64,000 nt of DNA from Nilaparvata lugens (Eukaryota; Arthropoda; Insecta; Hemiptera; Delphacidae), in contig NC_052510.1 of assembly GCF_014356525.2 (NCBI RefSeq), forward strand, positions 16,354,778 through 16,418,777, in the 5' to 3' direction. The first letter of the stretch is position 1. The number at the start of each line of letters is the position of its first letter. Positions 44,861 through 58,700 of the stretch are shown here, piece by piece. The position numbers and the translations under genes were made by a program. The notes beneath the pieces were generated by a model. It made no database searches and was not told the origin of the DNA. It worked only from the letters and a program-made list of their open reading frames with translations.

Positions 44861-47710
44861 TCTTCTATTTTCATTTTTGTTATCGGTCATCCCACCCGGG
44901 AGATGTAACCGCACGACTGTCAGTCCGGTGTGCAGTCCGACTGTTGAACGCATGTAACCAATTATCGTGTTACAAGTATGTGGCATAATACGAGTTGCGT
45001 TTCGAGCTCGTGTAGCATGAAGAAGGCTCACGAAATACTGTTCAAGATACGACCATTAGTGGCAATCCACCTCCTCTCCTCCTCCCTCTCATCACACACT
45101 CACTCTTCCTCTCTCTCTCACCTCCATCCCTTCAACTCGTATAATACTTTAAGCATCGCCAGTGGTTACTCACCACAAGCATCGCCTGGGAAAGCAGCTT
45201 GCTCAAAGGCGTATTAGGTTTCAATATGTGCTTGTGTGCGCGCATTTATGCGATATTATCCCCCTTGTGCAACGAATTAATACGCTGTTTTATGCGTCAA
45301 TTATTCATAACACGCAAACTGTTTAATTACCGGCGAAAATAACTGATATGGAGCTCGGCTTTTGGATTAGAATAGATCGTTTCCAGGTATAACATGATAC
45401 TAAGTAACATGGACTGATCTGCCTGAGATAGAAGCTTTGTGTATTCCACTTGAGAGCATCTGATGAGAATGAAGTTCTCTGTAAAACATGTATCAAACAC
45501 AGTCATGAGGTTCTGATCAGGATGAAGTTTTGTGTAATGAATATTGTAAAGCCCAGACATTAACATTCATTCACATGGAATGGAATAATATAGGGTTTTA
45601 CTTTAAGGACTTCCTAACTGTGACAACTGATTGAAGCCGTCTAGATGGAGCTACAGGTCTTGCCAAATTACCATAAAAATAAATAGAAATAAAAATAAAA
45701 ATCTTAGTACCCTTTTTTTGAATTATTTATAGTGTTCAACAGCAAGTGCGAATGATGGAATTGTTTCATCAGAATAAATAATTGCTATGTGCAAACGATG
45801 GTTCAAGAGCTTCGGTCATTTTACGGTCGCAATAATAAATGATTGTCCTTCCAAGAGAACTATTCCCTATGTGGTAGCTGAATAACAAATTTGTAAAAAC
45901 TGGTTCAACATACCCGCACGATAACGGATCGCAAGGCCAAGAACATAGCGACAATATCCTTCAAGACAACAAAATAAGATTCATTCACAACTAGATTGAT
46001 TAAAAATATCAATCCAAAACTAATTGGATGCGCGACATTTTCACCAGTTTGACATTAGTTTCCAGTAAATAGGCCACGTCAAAAGGCCGTTGTTGGAGGA
46101 TTCAAACACCCACCCTCTATTATAACGAGGGACGTGAAGGGTTGGAAAGTTGCTAATGAATTAGTTCAGGAAGAACTCCTCCATGCAACAGTGTATTCTA
46201 AACGACTGGAGAGCGGTTGGTCGATTCTTCAACTTTTAATTGCTGCCTTTAGAAAATAAGTGGTGTGCGAACTATATGATGAGAGCGGAGATGGCACCGA
46301 AAGGGAAACAATGCCTAACTACAACGCGTCTTACTTAATCGATATTGACACGCTAAAACATGTACGTCGCCTCCCCCCACCGTGCAGCAGCCAGTCCCAT
46401 TGACACTTAACTGGCGCGCTTTGCTCCTCCTAAGCAGCAATTCAATGTGAAGCATCAAGTCCCCCCTCCCTTGACTTGCAACCCCATTTACATTCGTAAA
46501 CGATGAGGTTTTATCACCCCCAACTTGTTAGTCGATGTTTTGTCATCAGGCTTTTCTGCTTTAGGCGATTCAGTTATAGCGAGTTTCACTTTGAAATGTC
46601 TGCGTTGGTTGAATGGGGAACATTCATGTTATTTACAGGGAATAATGACAGTATGAAGTGAATCTCCGCGGCAACAAGTACTACTTATCGTTGTCAGCGT
46701 CATTTGGCTCTTGTAGTTGTCAGTGGAAGTGTTCAAAGTGACAAGTTTATTTCTAATTTATGAACAATACTTCTCATCCACCAATGACTATCGAGTTTCA
46801 TTTATGTTACCTACCTGAAAATGAATAATTGTCAGCTGAATAATTATGATACAAGATGTCGGTCTCCTCTCTTAAACTAGTTACTCACGGTTCAAGTTCA
46901 TCAATCTGAACATAAAGTACAATCCTGCTTGAAACCTCACCTGAAATCATAAACACATTCACTGTCAATCAGAGTTGGATGTGTCAAACATAAATACATC
47001 ATGTCACAAATTACGATAAACACGAATATCCCATCAAGTTGGGATGAATTGTTTGTGAGAATTGCTTGATGCTCAATGCATCACGGATTATATGATCAAA
47101 AACATATAAATCAAAAGACTCATATTGGAATAACGTTTCCTGATAGGTATGGTAATGAACACCCATGACTTTGAGAAAGTAAACGTATGAAAGATGTTAA
47201 TGATAGATTAGTTAACTTATAATAACTTTATGATGTTATTAGAGTCGTATTATATCTGTATATTTTACAGTCTTGTTGTGAACAATCTCTCACACCTTCT
47301 TCTGGGTATCCGTGGTTAAATGGCTCATAAAAGCAGACCTTAATCACCTTTGACTTCTCCCAGCAGTAATAATATAATTGCATTTGCAATAACGGTTGAA
47401 AAACTGCAGAATTTATGTTGGCCCAAGCAATTGGATAACCAACATGAGGGCTCGAACAACATGCACGTCAGGGTGAGAAGTTGAGGTTTCATTACAATAC
47501 ACTATCACTAACAATAGCATACCGAGAGTATAAGCCTACAGCTGGAGTTGGTGAGAATATATTGTGTTTATCCGATAACAAATTCAATAGTTCCCTTCAA
47601 AATTAATACAGAAAGTACCTAGTTCTCTAATTATTGAAACCTTAAATTCAGTTTTGTCCTGACAGTAACCATAGTCAGTATTTTCTATAAGCTTATAAAC
47701 ATCGTCTCTA
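44861..47710. other. Non-coding DNA with GC-richer islands
   Basis: Islands of less AT-rich DNA occur at about 44890-45260, 46060-46460 and 46490-46640. The part at 45225-45345 is dense in homeodomain-type core motifs: TTTATGCG, GAATTAATAC, TTTTATGCG, CAATTATTC, TTTAATTACC. No coding frame with family similarity is present. Confidence 0.4.
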
Positions 47711-48130
47711 TCCTGTCTTGCTTCTTCTTTGTATACTCTACTCTCGTCACCACTCCTGTTACTGTTTCTCCCTAATCTATATTTATGTTTCATTCTTTTT
47801 TCTCTATTCTTCCCTCACTTTTTCAACACTTTTCTCTCTATTCTCGAACCGAGTCTAACAGCTGAGATAATGCAAGTTGCATTTCTAATTATGAGTTCGA
47901 ATTACCTGCCCTTTCATCCCCTCCCATTTTTCTATTTCCTATTTGCCTTGTTCCCTGATATTTCACCATTTATTTATTTTCGTCTTCTTTTCTCCTCTTC
48001 TTCTTCTTCTTCTTAAGGCAGCTATTCTTCGTCCTCTCCTTTTATCATGCTATAATTTTCTCCTGTCTCTTTTCCCATCTCTCTTTTTTTTGTTTCTACC
48101 TACTCTACTAAGAATTATTGTATTGGAGGA
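47711..48130 (+). repeat. Pyrimidine-rich tract
   Basis: C/T-rich plus strand, including a TTC/CTT run at 47990-48015. Overlapping S/L/F-rich frames (47729-48016, 47943-48134) are compositional. Confidence 0.65.
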
Positions 48131-48155
48131 TTGAAATTGTAGGAGATGGCCGGCT

Positions 48156-48214
48156 GCGCCCTAACTTCGCCCTCTAAGGTTTTTTAATAAAGGTTTAATC
48201 AATCAATCAATTAA
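48156..48214 (+). repeat. Short dispersed repeat, retroposon 3' end (copy 2) with TCAA tail
   Basis: GCGCCCTAACTTCGCCCTCT, then AAGGTTTTTTAATAAAGG, matches the inverted copy at 36004-36038. It is followed by a short ATCA/TCAA tail (48199-48214). A simple repeat tail next to an AATAAA-type signal is usual for non-LTR retroposon 3' ends. Confidence 0.55.
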
Positions 48215-49640
48215 TCCTCATTTTCTCCAATTCTTCCTCTCCTTATTATTCACTTTTCTTCCTTAGTTCATCTTCCCTTGAAACAAATATCACAGCTGAA
48301 CCAATCCTACAGTCTAAACTGCCTAACTCTTATTTCCAGCCAACCTTTCCCATCGCATCCCATCCCACCGACAACTCAATTACAGCAGCGAATCGATCAC
48401 AGAAACAATGCAGCAGCAGCAAGCAGCTTTGTTGCGTCGTCCGGGGTGTTCACTCAACTCGCTTTGAGCCCAAGTGTCGGGCTTGATTGGGCGGCTGCTA
48501 AGGACTAAAGGAGCCGCGGAAGGATTGGCTCAATTTGTCATTGGCGGGTGATGATCGGCCAGGTGTCCGTCCCGCCGTCCGTCCGTCTCGGCCGCTGATG
48601 ACTCCATCAGTCACGGCCTTCTCAATCGATTTCACGCCGCGTCCTGTCCTCTTAGACACCGGATCCCTCATCATCAACCACCCTGTATATCACCGGTGAT
48701 AAACTGGAGCCCACTGATGAAGCTCTCAGCGTTTTTTCGGCCGGCTCATTATTAATAACCTCAACGCATCTGGCATGTTTCCCAACTAATAAAAAAGCGG
48801 TGAGAAAGTGAGAACGATTTGTTTCAAGTATGACACCTACTCTCTTTACTGCTAGCCGCTCGCTGCAACTGAATGAGATGGGATATCAGTTGGGTGAGGT
48901 GGGGTGCGGAGTTGAAGGAATAACAAAGTACCTATTCTGGATATACAAGATCGCTTAGAACTCATACAACGTTGTACTTGGAATTTACAACTAGAAGGCC
49001 ACGCTGCACTGCTGTCATACCAAGTGGAGTCGCAATAACAGATGAATTTATGATGTCCAGGTACAAACTGTCTTCAAAATATCACTACATTTATCACCAA
49101 TCTTTCTATAATATTTCATCAATTTCTTAGCATAGGCTATTGATTAATCTATGAAACTGATAGACCTGGAAATCAATTACTATCGTCGTCATATTTCAAG
49201 TATTTGGTCGAAAGTACCTGTTCCAACTAGAAACATCTACTCCTATTTGTGGCTTTTTGAACAACTACACCATTAAGTTGTACAAATTATCTCCCTCTCC
49301 AATAATTATTATATCTTAATTTGAATTTGATTTCTTCCTGGTAAGATGAAAAATAGACTGCTGGAGTATTATGTGTTTGATAGTTGAGCTTTAAATGAAC
49401 TATAGGCTAAAGCTCAGTTTAGTGGATGATCTTGCAAAAGTTACAGCATGATGAATGAAAAAATAATTATTTCGTTGAGGTATAATCTAAGGTGATGAAT
49501 GATTTAAAAAATCTTCTTCCTCAATACATTTGATTTATTTCTACAAGTACCGAATCAGATCATTAGCATTGATTGGGAAAGAATCAACAGGTAGGCTAAT
49601 CTGTTTCTTCCCGGAATATTAGTGAAAATTCCAAATAGGC
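48215..49640. other. Non-coding DNA with a GC-richer island
   Basis: About 48400-48780 is clearly GC-richer than the neighbourhood and includes CAGCAGCAGCAAGCAGC, a (CCGT)n run and GGCCGGCTC. The 76-codon frame at 48278-48508 covers part of it without recognisable similarity. The island could be regulatory or an unrecognised exon. The rest is AT-rich with nothing supportable. Confidence 0.4.
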
Positions 49641-49776
49641 AATAGTATCTTAAGTCACAAGGACGGGAAGGGGCCTTTTGCAGGCGAGAATGATGTTTCT
49701 AGTCGAGGCGTTAGCCGATACTAGAATTTCATTCGAGCACTGCAAAAGATATTCACGTCCAAGTAACTTACACTAT
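49641..49776. mobile_element. Short foldback (MITE-like) element, about 136 bp
   Basis: The arms 49641-49702 and 49721-49776 are inverted copies. AATAGTATCTTAAGTCACAA and GGACGGGAAG on the left pair with CACGTCCAAGTAACTTACAC and following bases on the right. CTTTTGCAG pairs with CTGCAAAAG, and TTTCTAG with CTAGAA. The loop is about 18 nt, TCGAGGCGTTAGCCGATA. It has no coding capacity. Confidence 0.7.
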
Positions 49777-52700
49777 TTTTTGTCATAATAATCTAGAAAA
49801 GGATAATTGAGAAGCAGGAAACATTACTTGCTTGTGCTGACATTACTACATGCATTCTATAAACATAACCTAGTTTACAAGTTTCGAAACAGAAATGTCT
49901 AGATTTTAGTTGACAAAACTTCCACCTGGAGCGCTAAAAGGCGGTTTTTGTACCAGTTTACCGGCTTGATTTCATGGAAGTAAAACAGCTGAAATTGAAT
50001 GACTATGACAAAAATACATAAAACGTCTAAATCTAAAAAAATCTTAAATAATATTTATTGTATTATAGATTCAATTCAAATCTGATGTTTTGATCCTTCA
50101 CAGTTGATGGGGGAGAGAACCATTCTTGAATGGCAAAATTCATTTCTTCTGGGACAAACATCCCTCACGGCAGAACTAAACATGTTTCCACTCTACTTAC
50201 GCACTCTATATCGGCAACTAATAAGCTAGCATTGTCTAATGCGACCCCTCCAAATTGCATGGGGTGGCCGGCATTGTTCTCAACACAAAAGCGCACGTAT
50301 GTTTGTACAGACGAGATAAGCTCTTTGACAACAGTTCTTTTCACACTGCAATACCTTCCATCCGATTACTGTAGCTGAGTCGTTATAATTTCAAAAATCT
50401 CACAAACAATAATATAAATTGTAATGTGGTTATTATCTAATTATTTGTTGAAAAATATGGAGTTATTTATACACCTGTTGTAGGGCTTTTCTCTTTGATA
50501 TCATAATCGGATTCAACCTGTACTATAGTGATGAAAGATTTTAAACAAATCAATATTCATTCCTTCTCTCTTTACACTATATAAATAGGATTTATCTTTT
50601 TAGTTATTGTTAACAAGTTGCATCTCTCAATTCTCTGGATGTACCTTAATTTGGCTGATTCATCGTGAAGGATCATCACTGTGTAAAGATAAAGGCAAGT
50701 TGAATAAACGTTTTAATGTTGTCAAAATCACTTATTCAGCAAATAGTTTTATGTACCAATTTCGGTTGTAAACAATCTCTAGCAAACGTTTCTCATGACC
50801 ATATTTGAGATACTTAAGCCTGTCTTGTCTTGGCCTATGGCAGTAGACCTCAACCTTCATTGGTCAACTGTTGATGGCCAATCGTAGGGCTTCACCCTAT
50901 AATATATTCTGATGCACAATTTTGAAAGTTTTAGCTCATTAAAGATTGATAATGGTGGTAAGTATCTCGAATTGTTTTGATAAATAAGTGGTTTTAACAA
51001 TATGTAGTTGTTTCCAACCTCATAATATACCTACCACAGAATCACCTTCGAAACAAAACATAATGAAAAAGGCGAGTAAACATAGTTTTTTGACGTTTCT
51101 TCTCTCTATAGTGAGAATACAATACGTACAATAAGATTTCGTTTCAACGGTAGAACGCTGTTATATTGTACGGTAATCGTGCATTAGACTCAAGTGACCA
51201 TTTTCTTTCAAAAATACCTCTTGACAAAAATAATTCATTGAAACGAGCGTGATATAAGATATGAGATGTCAGGGCTCTACAGTATATTTCTTGTGATATT
51301 TCAGAGAGTTTGAATGATTTTCGATGTCAGGCCTGATTTTGTTGAATTCGGATAAATTGAGCAGTGTCCCTGGCCTCTAAACATGCAGCGGTCGACAAAA
51401 GACTTGAAAAGAGCGTTGTGATAGCCTGAAGTCGGACCCTTCTATCCGAATCTCAGTCCTAATTTGAAAATCGATATAAGTACGCCGAGTGAGCGGGTGA
51501 GGGAGTGCAAAAATTGTATTCCATTCTGAGAATCGAATTACGTGATCTAAACAGTTCTTTCTCGTCCCCTTTTATCCCTAGAGCCCCTTTCCCTTAACTC
51601 GCCTCTTCCCTCCACCCCCGCCCCTAGGGGGCTCAAATATAACAATTTCTTTTTCATTCGTTACGGCTGGCTGGCTGACAAAAGACAATCTGGCCACAAC
51701 AAAGCTATTTCGGCTCGGCAGGCCTATTACACAGGCTTATGAGTTATTCTGTCTTGCAGCAGCAGCACAATGTCATATTTGTCGTCTCTTCTTGTGTGCT
51801 GCAAAAAGGGAAATTCCCTCAGTATAGTCAGGATTTTCGCTCCTACTGACATGACACGTGTACAGAGACCCTCACTCCTCATCATCTAACTGTAACAATC
51901 ACAATGACCTGAAAAATGGGAATTAAATAATATTGGAATGATTTAAACTGGTTACAGTGAATCTTATGATAATTGAAGGAAGCTGATTTGTGTGTAATAT
52001 TATGGGAGATATATTAATTTTGATTCGATTTGAACCGTGAATTGAATTTATTCTTTGTACTTTATATTCTTCGTAGGCTAATTGAAAAGAAGCACGGCTT
52101 TCCAAACGCAGTTTCAATAATTTATTCCATCCCATTAAAAATTGTTATTCTTGAAACTTTTGGGATGATGATTATTCCTAATGTAATGTGTAAACTGAAT
52201 ACACTAATAAAATAACACGATAATTGTAGAGTTTATTAATTTACGAATTACCAAATAATGCATTCGCCAAACCAACGTATTCACTTGAAACCCAAATAAA
52301 AGTTATCCAGCCTGAGCTGGGAGAAGTAAGCGCCCGTCACCAATTTGCGCATAACACAAATTATTCTTCCTCCGCTCACTAGGTACAACAGCAAACATCA
52401 GATAACAACTTTTAATGAGTTTATGTCGCTGAAACTTTACCGACTGCGGCTCCTTTGCTACTTCCGGCTCGTTTCTACGTCGCTTAACTACTCCACAGAG
52501 AATATTAACGCTAAAGTTGTATACTGTAAATAGATATAGGAAGAGGTAGAGGTGGAGAAGGTTTTTGACTTGCTGAAGTTGGTAGAAGGCCTACGCTTCC
52601 ATGCAGGCATCTTGAACCCTCTACCTCTTGACTCTCTCACTCTCTCTTCTACTCGTTCTCCACCCTCTTCCTCTTCTTCGTCATCTTTTATTCTTTCTCT

Positions 52701-55290
52701 CTTCATCATCCCTCCTCGGTAGTCTATCTATCACTTGTTACCGTGCTCACAACGAACTCTCATAACAACGCATAGCAATTCAATCAAGTACCATTAGAAC
52801 GATGTTAAGCTCAACTTCACGCTCCGCGCTTCAAACGAATGAGGTGGGGAGAGTGAGGGCGCATACCCTCATGCTCGAGATCCGACTTGACTTGGAAATG
52901 GTATCGTTCCTTGATGATTTTTAGCAGTGGATTCAGGTTTCTGCTAATGAATTGTACGTTTTTGTGACGATATTAATGAATAATTTTTTGGATGAATCAA
53001 TAATGGATCAGCCAGGTAGAATTATGTGATAGAAATCCATATTGAAAAAACGCGTCTTGATTGAATATCAAGCCGTTTCCACTTAACATACAAAATCACA
53101 TTCACAACAACATGGAATGCTTAAAAGTTGAATGCTTTGTTGAAGCGAAGAAGTATTTCAATTTTTTATAAAAACGTTCAACCAAATCATTCAATATATC
53201 TTGTATCCTTGAAGTTTGCTGTTGTAGCCCTAGATGAATTACACTCATATCCAAATAGACAAATGATAACTGAATCCTGAAGGGACCAAATGATCAAACC
53301 GAATGATAGCGGCAAGATTTATTTGATGTGATAGACTTCGTGACATATCAATCAGTAACCATGCCTCAAATAAATTATTATCAGTTGAATATTGATTACT
53401 CAATCGATGCTCCAATTCCTTCATCAGTTTGCGCGAATCATTGAGTTGTATTGATATTGCTCTGATTGATTTGTCCTTTCTGATGAATTGACAAGTGTGA
53501 AGCCATCAAGGAAAATGGAATCACTGTTACATGATTCAAATTCATTTGTCATATTTTTATCTTGTTATTGAACTAAGTTTCCGAAAAGAACCTCTCCTTC
53601 TAATTTTTGAAATTGAATAGGAAGAGACAAAGCTTGATTGTCTTTAACAATATTATTTGAAAGTTGAAATCCGTTTTTTGATAAGCAATTATACTCTCTA
53701 TTTTTCTGTCTCATTCTACCGAAATGCATTTTAGTCCTTCTCTAGTAGCTTTCTCTTTTACTCTCTGATTATCAAAATTGTTCTCTTCTTTTACTTGGTC
53801 TTCACTCGTCATCTATCGAAGTTTTGAAATTCATTTGAAGTAAGCTTATTGCTTTGCTACCGACTATTTGAAATTTTGTAGAGCCAGTTTTTATACTTTA
53901 GCAGTAAAAATTCAAGATGTAGTCAATTTCTAAGTTTTTCCTTTTTAAATGTATTTTTTTTTTTGTATTTCAGTGGTATCCTCAACTTTTATTAATATTT
54001 TCTTTTCTACTCAGTTATATTTCTTTTTTTATTATTTTTATTTTATTTTACTATGAGAAGAAATAGCATAAAACTAGATTGAGGATTGTTATCGAGACTC
54101 GAAAATTTAATATACTTTACCGTAACTGTTCATTGGAGATGTTTATTAGACAGAACGACTTGGCTAGGCCGATCGATAACAGGTTACAGATAGAGAAACA
54201 GTTATGAAAATTGTGGAGATGTTTGGTTTTTGAGAATTCATTGGTTAGCTAACTTAGATAACAGAAACTGAGTTTGCGGGTATATTAATACGAATAATTT
54301 CAATTACACTCATCTTGTATTCTAGTTTCATCTTAGTAAAAATGATGATTTTATTGCAATGATGATATATTACATATTAGTAATTCAATAAATCTCTAAA
54401 TTGAATTCTCTAAAACATTCAACTAATTTGTGAGTAACAGCATAAAATTCTATCATTCTTCTCAATTTGTAATTGTCATTACAAAACATTCTTGAGATAT
54501 GTATCAAAAGAATGGATATAGATAGTTCCTCACAATGTACAATCATAAATATTTGAGAAATTTGATTGTCTTCTTCACTAAAATCAATGCATAGTTAGCT
54601 TCTTGTACTCATATCAAGAACTCAATTATCTTGTATCAATAGGACAAAGATCTGTTCCGAATTCTAGTTCTTATTGGAATTGAAGTTGAAAAGCTGACTA
54701 CTAATTTCTTATACAGTATTCAGAGTGACCTCACAAAATTATTAAGGTTGATGAAGTAATCTTTATTAGTGAATTAGTAAATTATTATGCAAGTTGATAA
54801 TTTGACAATTATTGAATTTTTATGAATTAAGATCGCTAGTTGCTCCATCTTAAGAGTGGTAGTGAGTTTTTCTGAAATGTACTATCCCTTCTTTTGATTG
54901 TAGGACTGGAAGCGATTGTATGTGGGATGAATATTATTCTGACTCAATCGATTCCCAAGATTTGGTTGTTGATATGAAATTGGAAGGAATCGAATCTTGA
55001 ACAAATTAGGAAATAATGTCCAGTTCTACAGAGTGATCACAAAGAATAATTTCGGAGTCAACCCTGAGAATACTCTATCGATATCAATCAATGGTTGAAG
55101 TTATGTTGTCAAGAAACAACAAAATAACGAAAACTAGGTAGCAGCCGAAATAAATCGTTACCAATCTACTGAAGAGATATCGACCAAGATGGTTCCCCTT
55201 CCTCCCACCACCGTGCCACACGGTTCCTTGGACGGATAAATCTCAATCTCGTAATGAATGCTAATCAAACTTGATTTGATATGATAATTG
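49777..55290. other. Non-coding DNA
   Basis: No recognisable gene in 5.5 kb. A CT-rich stretch lies at about 52610-52720, a GC-rich patch near 51570-51640, and poly-T runs at about 53945-53965. The short open frames do not resemble any family I know. Confidence 0.45.
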
Positions 55291-55760
55291 GCCAGCCAAC
55301 CTTCCCTCCTAGACCCCCTTCTATAACGAAATTCGCCTCATGTAACGACAATTATATCCACGAAATGCTTCTATCCCTTTCTATTATTCTCAATCCTCTC
55401 TCCCACTCACCCTACTCCTTCTCTTTATTAGCTCACCTTACTTTTCAATCTGATTCCTCATCTTCCTCATTTTCTCTCTTTCTTCATCATACACTTCCTT
55501 TCTATTCCGTTACATTTCTCAAAATTGCTTCTCTTTATATCCCTCAATGTTCATCGTCACTCTACTTACTCCTTCATTTCAACAAATCTTTGTCCTTTTC
55601 TATTTCCAGGTCGGCACGACATTTCTTATCCCCAAATTGTTCAATCTTTTCTTTTTTGTCATCGTCCATTCCATCGTTCCACCTCTTTAGACATTATTCC
55701 CTCTTCAGAAAATATTTGTTCCCAAACCAAGCTTATTTATCACACATAGTACACTCTTCA
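55291..55760 (+). repeat. Pyrimidine-rich tract
   Basis: C/T-dominated plus strand. The 164-codon frame 55281-55775 is S/F/L/H-rich low complexity with an overlapping second frame (55525-55749). Not a credible gene. Confidence 0.6.
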
Positions 55761-58700
55761 ACTTACAAAGCCTAAAATTCATTCCCAAAACCATTAATTA
55801 TTCAACTATTCAACTGAGAATACCGAATCAAATTCTCTCTAGGCGCCGCTTGAAAAATCTTAATTCATATAATTATAGTAAGAACCATGACAAATCAACT
55901 ATCGATTCCAATTTGTTCCGAATGGTTCTAATAGTTTCCAGTATCCGTTTATTATTTGTCAAGTGATTATCTAAAAAGTGTAGCAAATTATCTGTAAACA
56001 AATTAAGTAAACGTATTACCGATTAGGCAAACAAGTGGTGTCGTCTGTGATGTTTTTCATCTGAACTGCAATTATCAATGTTTACCAATTTTTCACCCTT
56101 CTAACTAATTATCGGCTTCAAATGGAAGAATACCATACGCTCTTTCATATAGATAGGTTGTTTAGTATTGGTATGACTGTTTTATGCTGAACATTCTTGT
56201 ATGAGTTTTACATTTAACTACATTTTCAAAAACTCTTAAGAGTTTTATTAATGCTCTGTATTTCAATACAAGCAATATTACATTTGAGATAACTGGAAGA
56301 TGACAATGTCACATAGATTAATTAACAATTTTAGGGCTGTTTTAAACCGCTGAGAAGTTATTCCGAAATTACACATGGATTATTGCATTTGTTCTATTTG
56401 AGTTTCAGAATTGATATCAGATAACAGTTATATGAGTTACTTTCCCACTTCACAGAAATAATGAAATATACTTTAACAGAATTGAAAATACATTTGCAAC
56501 AAGTAAGCAGAAATCATGATTAAAAATTCAGAAATTAGACTCAAGGATAATTTCTGTCATATTCTTTTGCTAAACATTCTTGTATTTTCTAATTAGGCTA
56601 TTTCGAAGCAAACTATCGGCAGTGTAGCTGAGCAAAATAATGTTATTCTATAATGAATTCTCATAATAATCCATTCAATAATTTTTGCTTGGCAATCGCC
56701 TTATTTAGACAAATATCTCCACAGCAATCACTAATCATCAAGAATTCAGAAAGAACTGCGCAATGGAAAATACCGGAGAGAATATTAGCCTAACTATGAT
56801 ACGATAGCAGCCAAAAAACTTGAATTATCTGGAATCTTGAAGCCGCAAGCTATTCTTATAGCAAGATGTATCTTATTGAGGCTATTAAAAGCTGTTAACA
56901 ATATCAATATAACAATATTTCCAAACTTATCCGATCTTATTTGTTCGTTAATTGTTGCCTTGAATTACTGGATGATTTTCATCAGGTCTATTTCAATTTA
57001 TTGAAACTATTTTTGTAGAAGATCTCTCACCAAGTGGGATATGTGGACACAACATTAAAGATCTACTTTATAGCTCATCCTAATTGATAATGTTGTATCC
57101 TTCCTGGACAGATGGAATTAGGAATAGGTTTGAATGTATGAGATGTAGACTTGAGCTACTATTTTCATCTCCTTTATTTAATGTCAATGTCACTAAATGG
57201 AATTTAAACTATGCAAGTACTGTTTTTCGTGCTAACCTCACTGACAAATTTTAATTTATTCATATTTATGTTTGACGTAGTCTAGATTTATCAGCTATTT
57301 GCATACTAGCTAGACACATTTTATGGTGAAAAAATCTTACTGAGGTACAAAATTAATTATTTGACGAATCAGCTACCTGATTGCACTTAACAATTCCACA
57401 ATTCATTGCACACATTAAACAGTGAATAATAAATCTACAGTCATTGGGAATCCTGCTGATATGGTGACATTGGATCAATGATCAGTGACTAAGATATGTA
57501 CTATTATAACAGATATCATACCATAATAATGTGGCACCATTTATATTGTGAAACCAAGCTAATTAACCCATGTGGCCAAATCAGTACAATCTATGTGATA
57601 TCTTCGATAATCTACTATTAGCACCGAATAATTTGTAAGACAGTGTATTATAGTATACCATATACTATGCTTAAATAGAAACTAATTATTTTCCAACTGA
57701 ACATACTAGTCTAAGTAGTCGATTGGTGGGATGAATCATTTTCCAATTTTCTCGATGAATTATTGATCCAGAATCAATAAATAATTGTTCAAGTAATTTC
57801 ACTTTCAAGACTATGTTAACAGTCGATATGATACGGAATGGATTGCATTGCTGAATTCCTCTATGCCAACAATGCGAATAAAAATAGTTGGGGAACTCCA
57901 TGATGACTGTATTATCATGATAGAAGCACGCAGAATACACATATGGCCAGCTATTATTAGGCAGTAACATGTGATATGCAACTAGAAAATCAAAAGTCGT
58001 ATTGTAGCCTACTAAAGTTTTCTAGACTTTCTACTAGAATGAATCCAGAATATTTGAAGGACTAGGCTTACATAAACTCGATGATCGATGATAGGACAGG
58101 ACATCAGTAGATAATCTGATGGAGCATTATGTGAGATTGAATAATATATACATTAATTAACTTATCACTAGTTGAGGGAATTGTGATAACTAATCATTGA
58201 TAGGCTAGATTTGACTGGGGAATTGAAATTAACATGAGAAGTGCTCACTCTAAAAATCATTAAGGGAGCAGCTCTCAATTTATTCGAAGTTCAATATCTA
58301 TCCTATATTTTGACACAAATATTCGATATATTCAACAAATAGTCTACATTTATTCTCATTTTCATAGCCACAGATACCAAACGCTGTTTTAGTTGATCTC
58401 CACTATAACATGGAGAATATATTGATTTATAATATTATAACATATGAGAATGATATTGTATGTATTAATGTATAAATAAATATACATTTCAAAGTTCACT
58501 GTTCAATATCACCTAGTGAAATACTGAATATTATATTTATTTGCACTTCAAAGTAGATTTTGATTTACGTTTTTATTAAATTCATAAAATTGGAATAACA
58601 ACTGACAAACGACAAGAACGATTATGTTTTATGATTATTGAATAGACCCATATTCTCAAGACATAAACAAGGGGAAGAACGCATTTTTCCATAAACCACG

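Noticed and set aside
53221..53240. Possible Optix continuation exon (minus-strand AG followed by a frame completing the split codon)
   Set aside because: The frame stops after about a dozen codons and has none of the S/P-rich C-terminal features of Optix/Six3 proteins.
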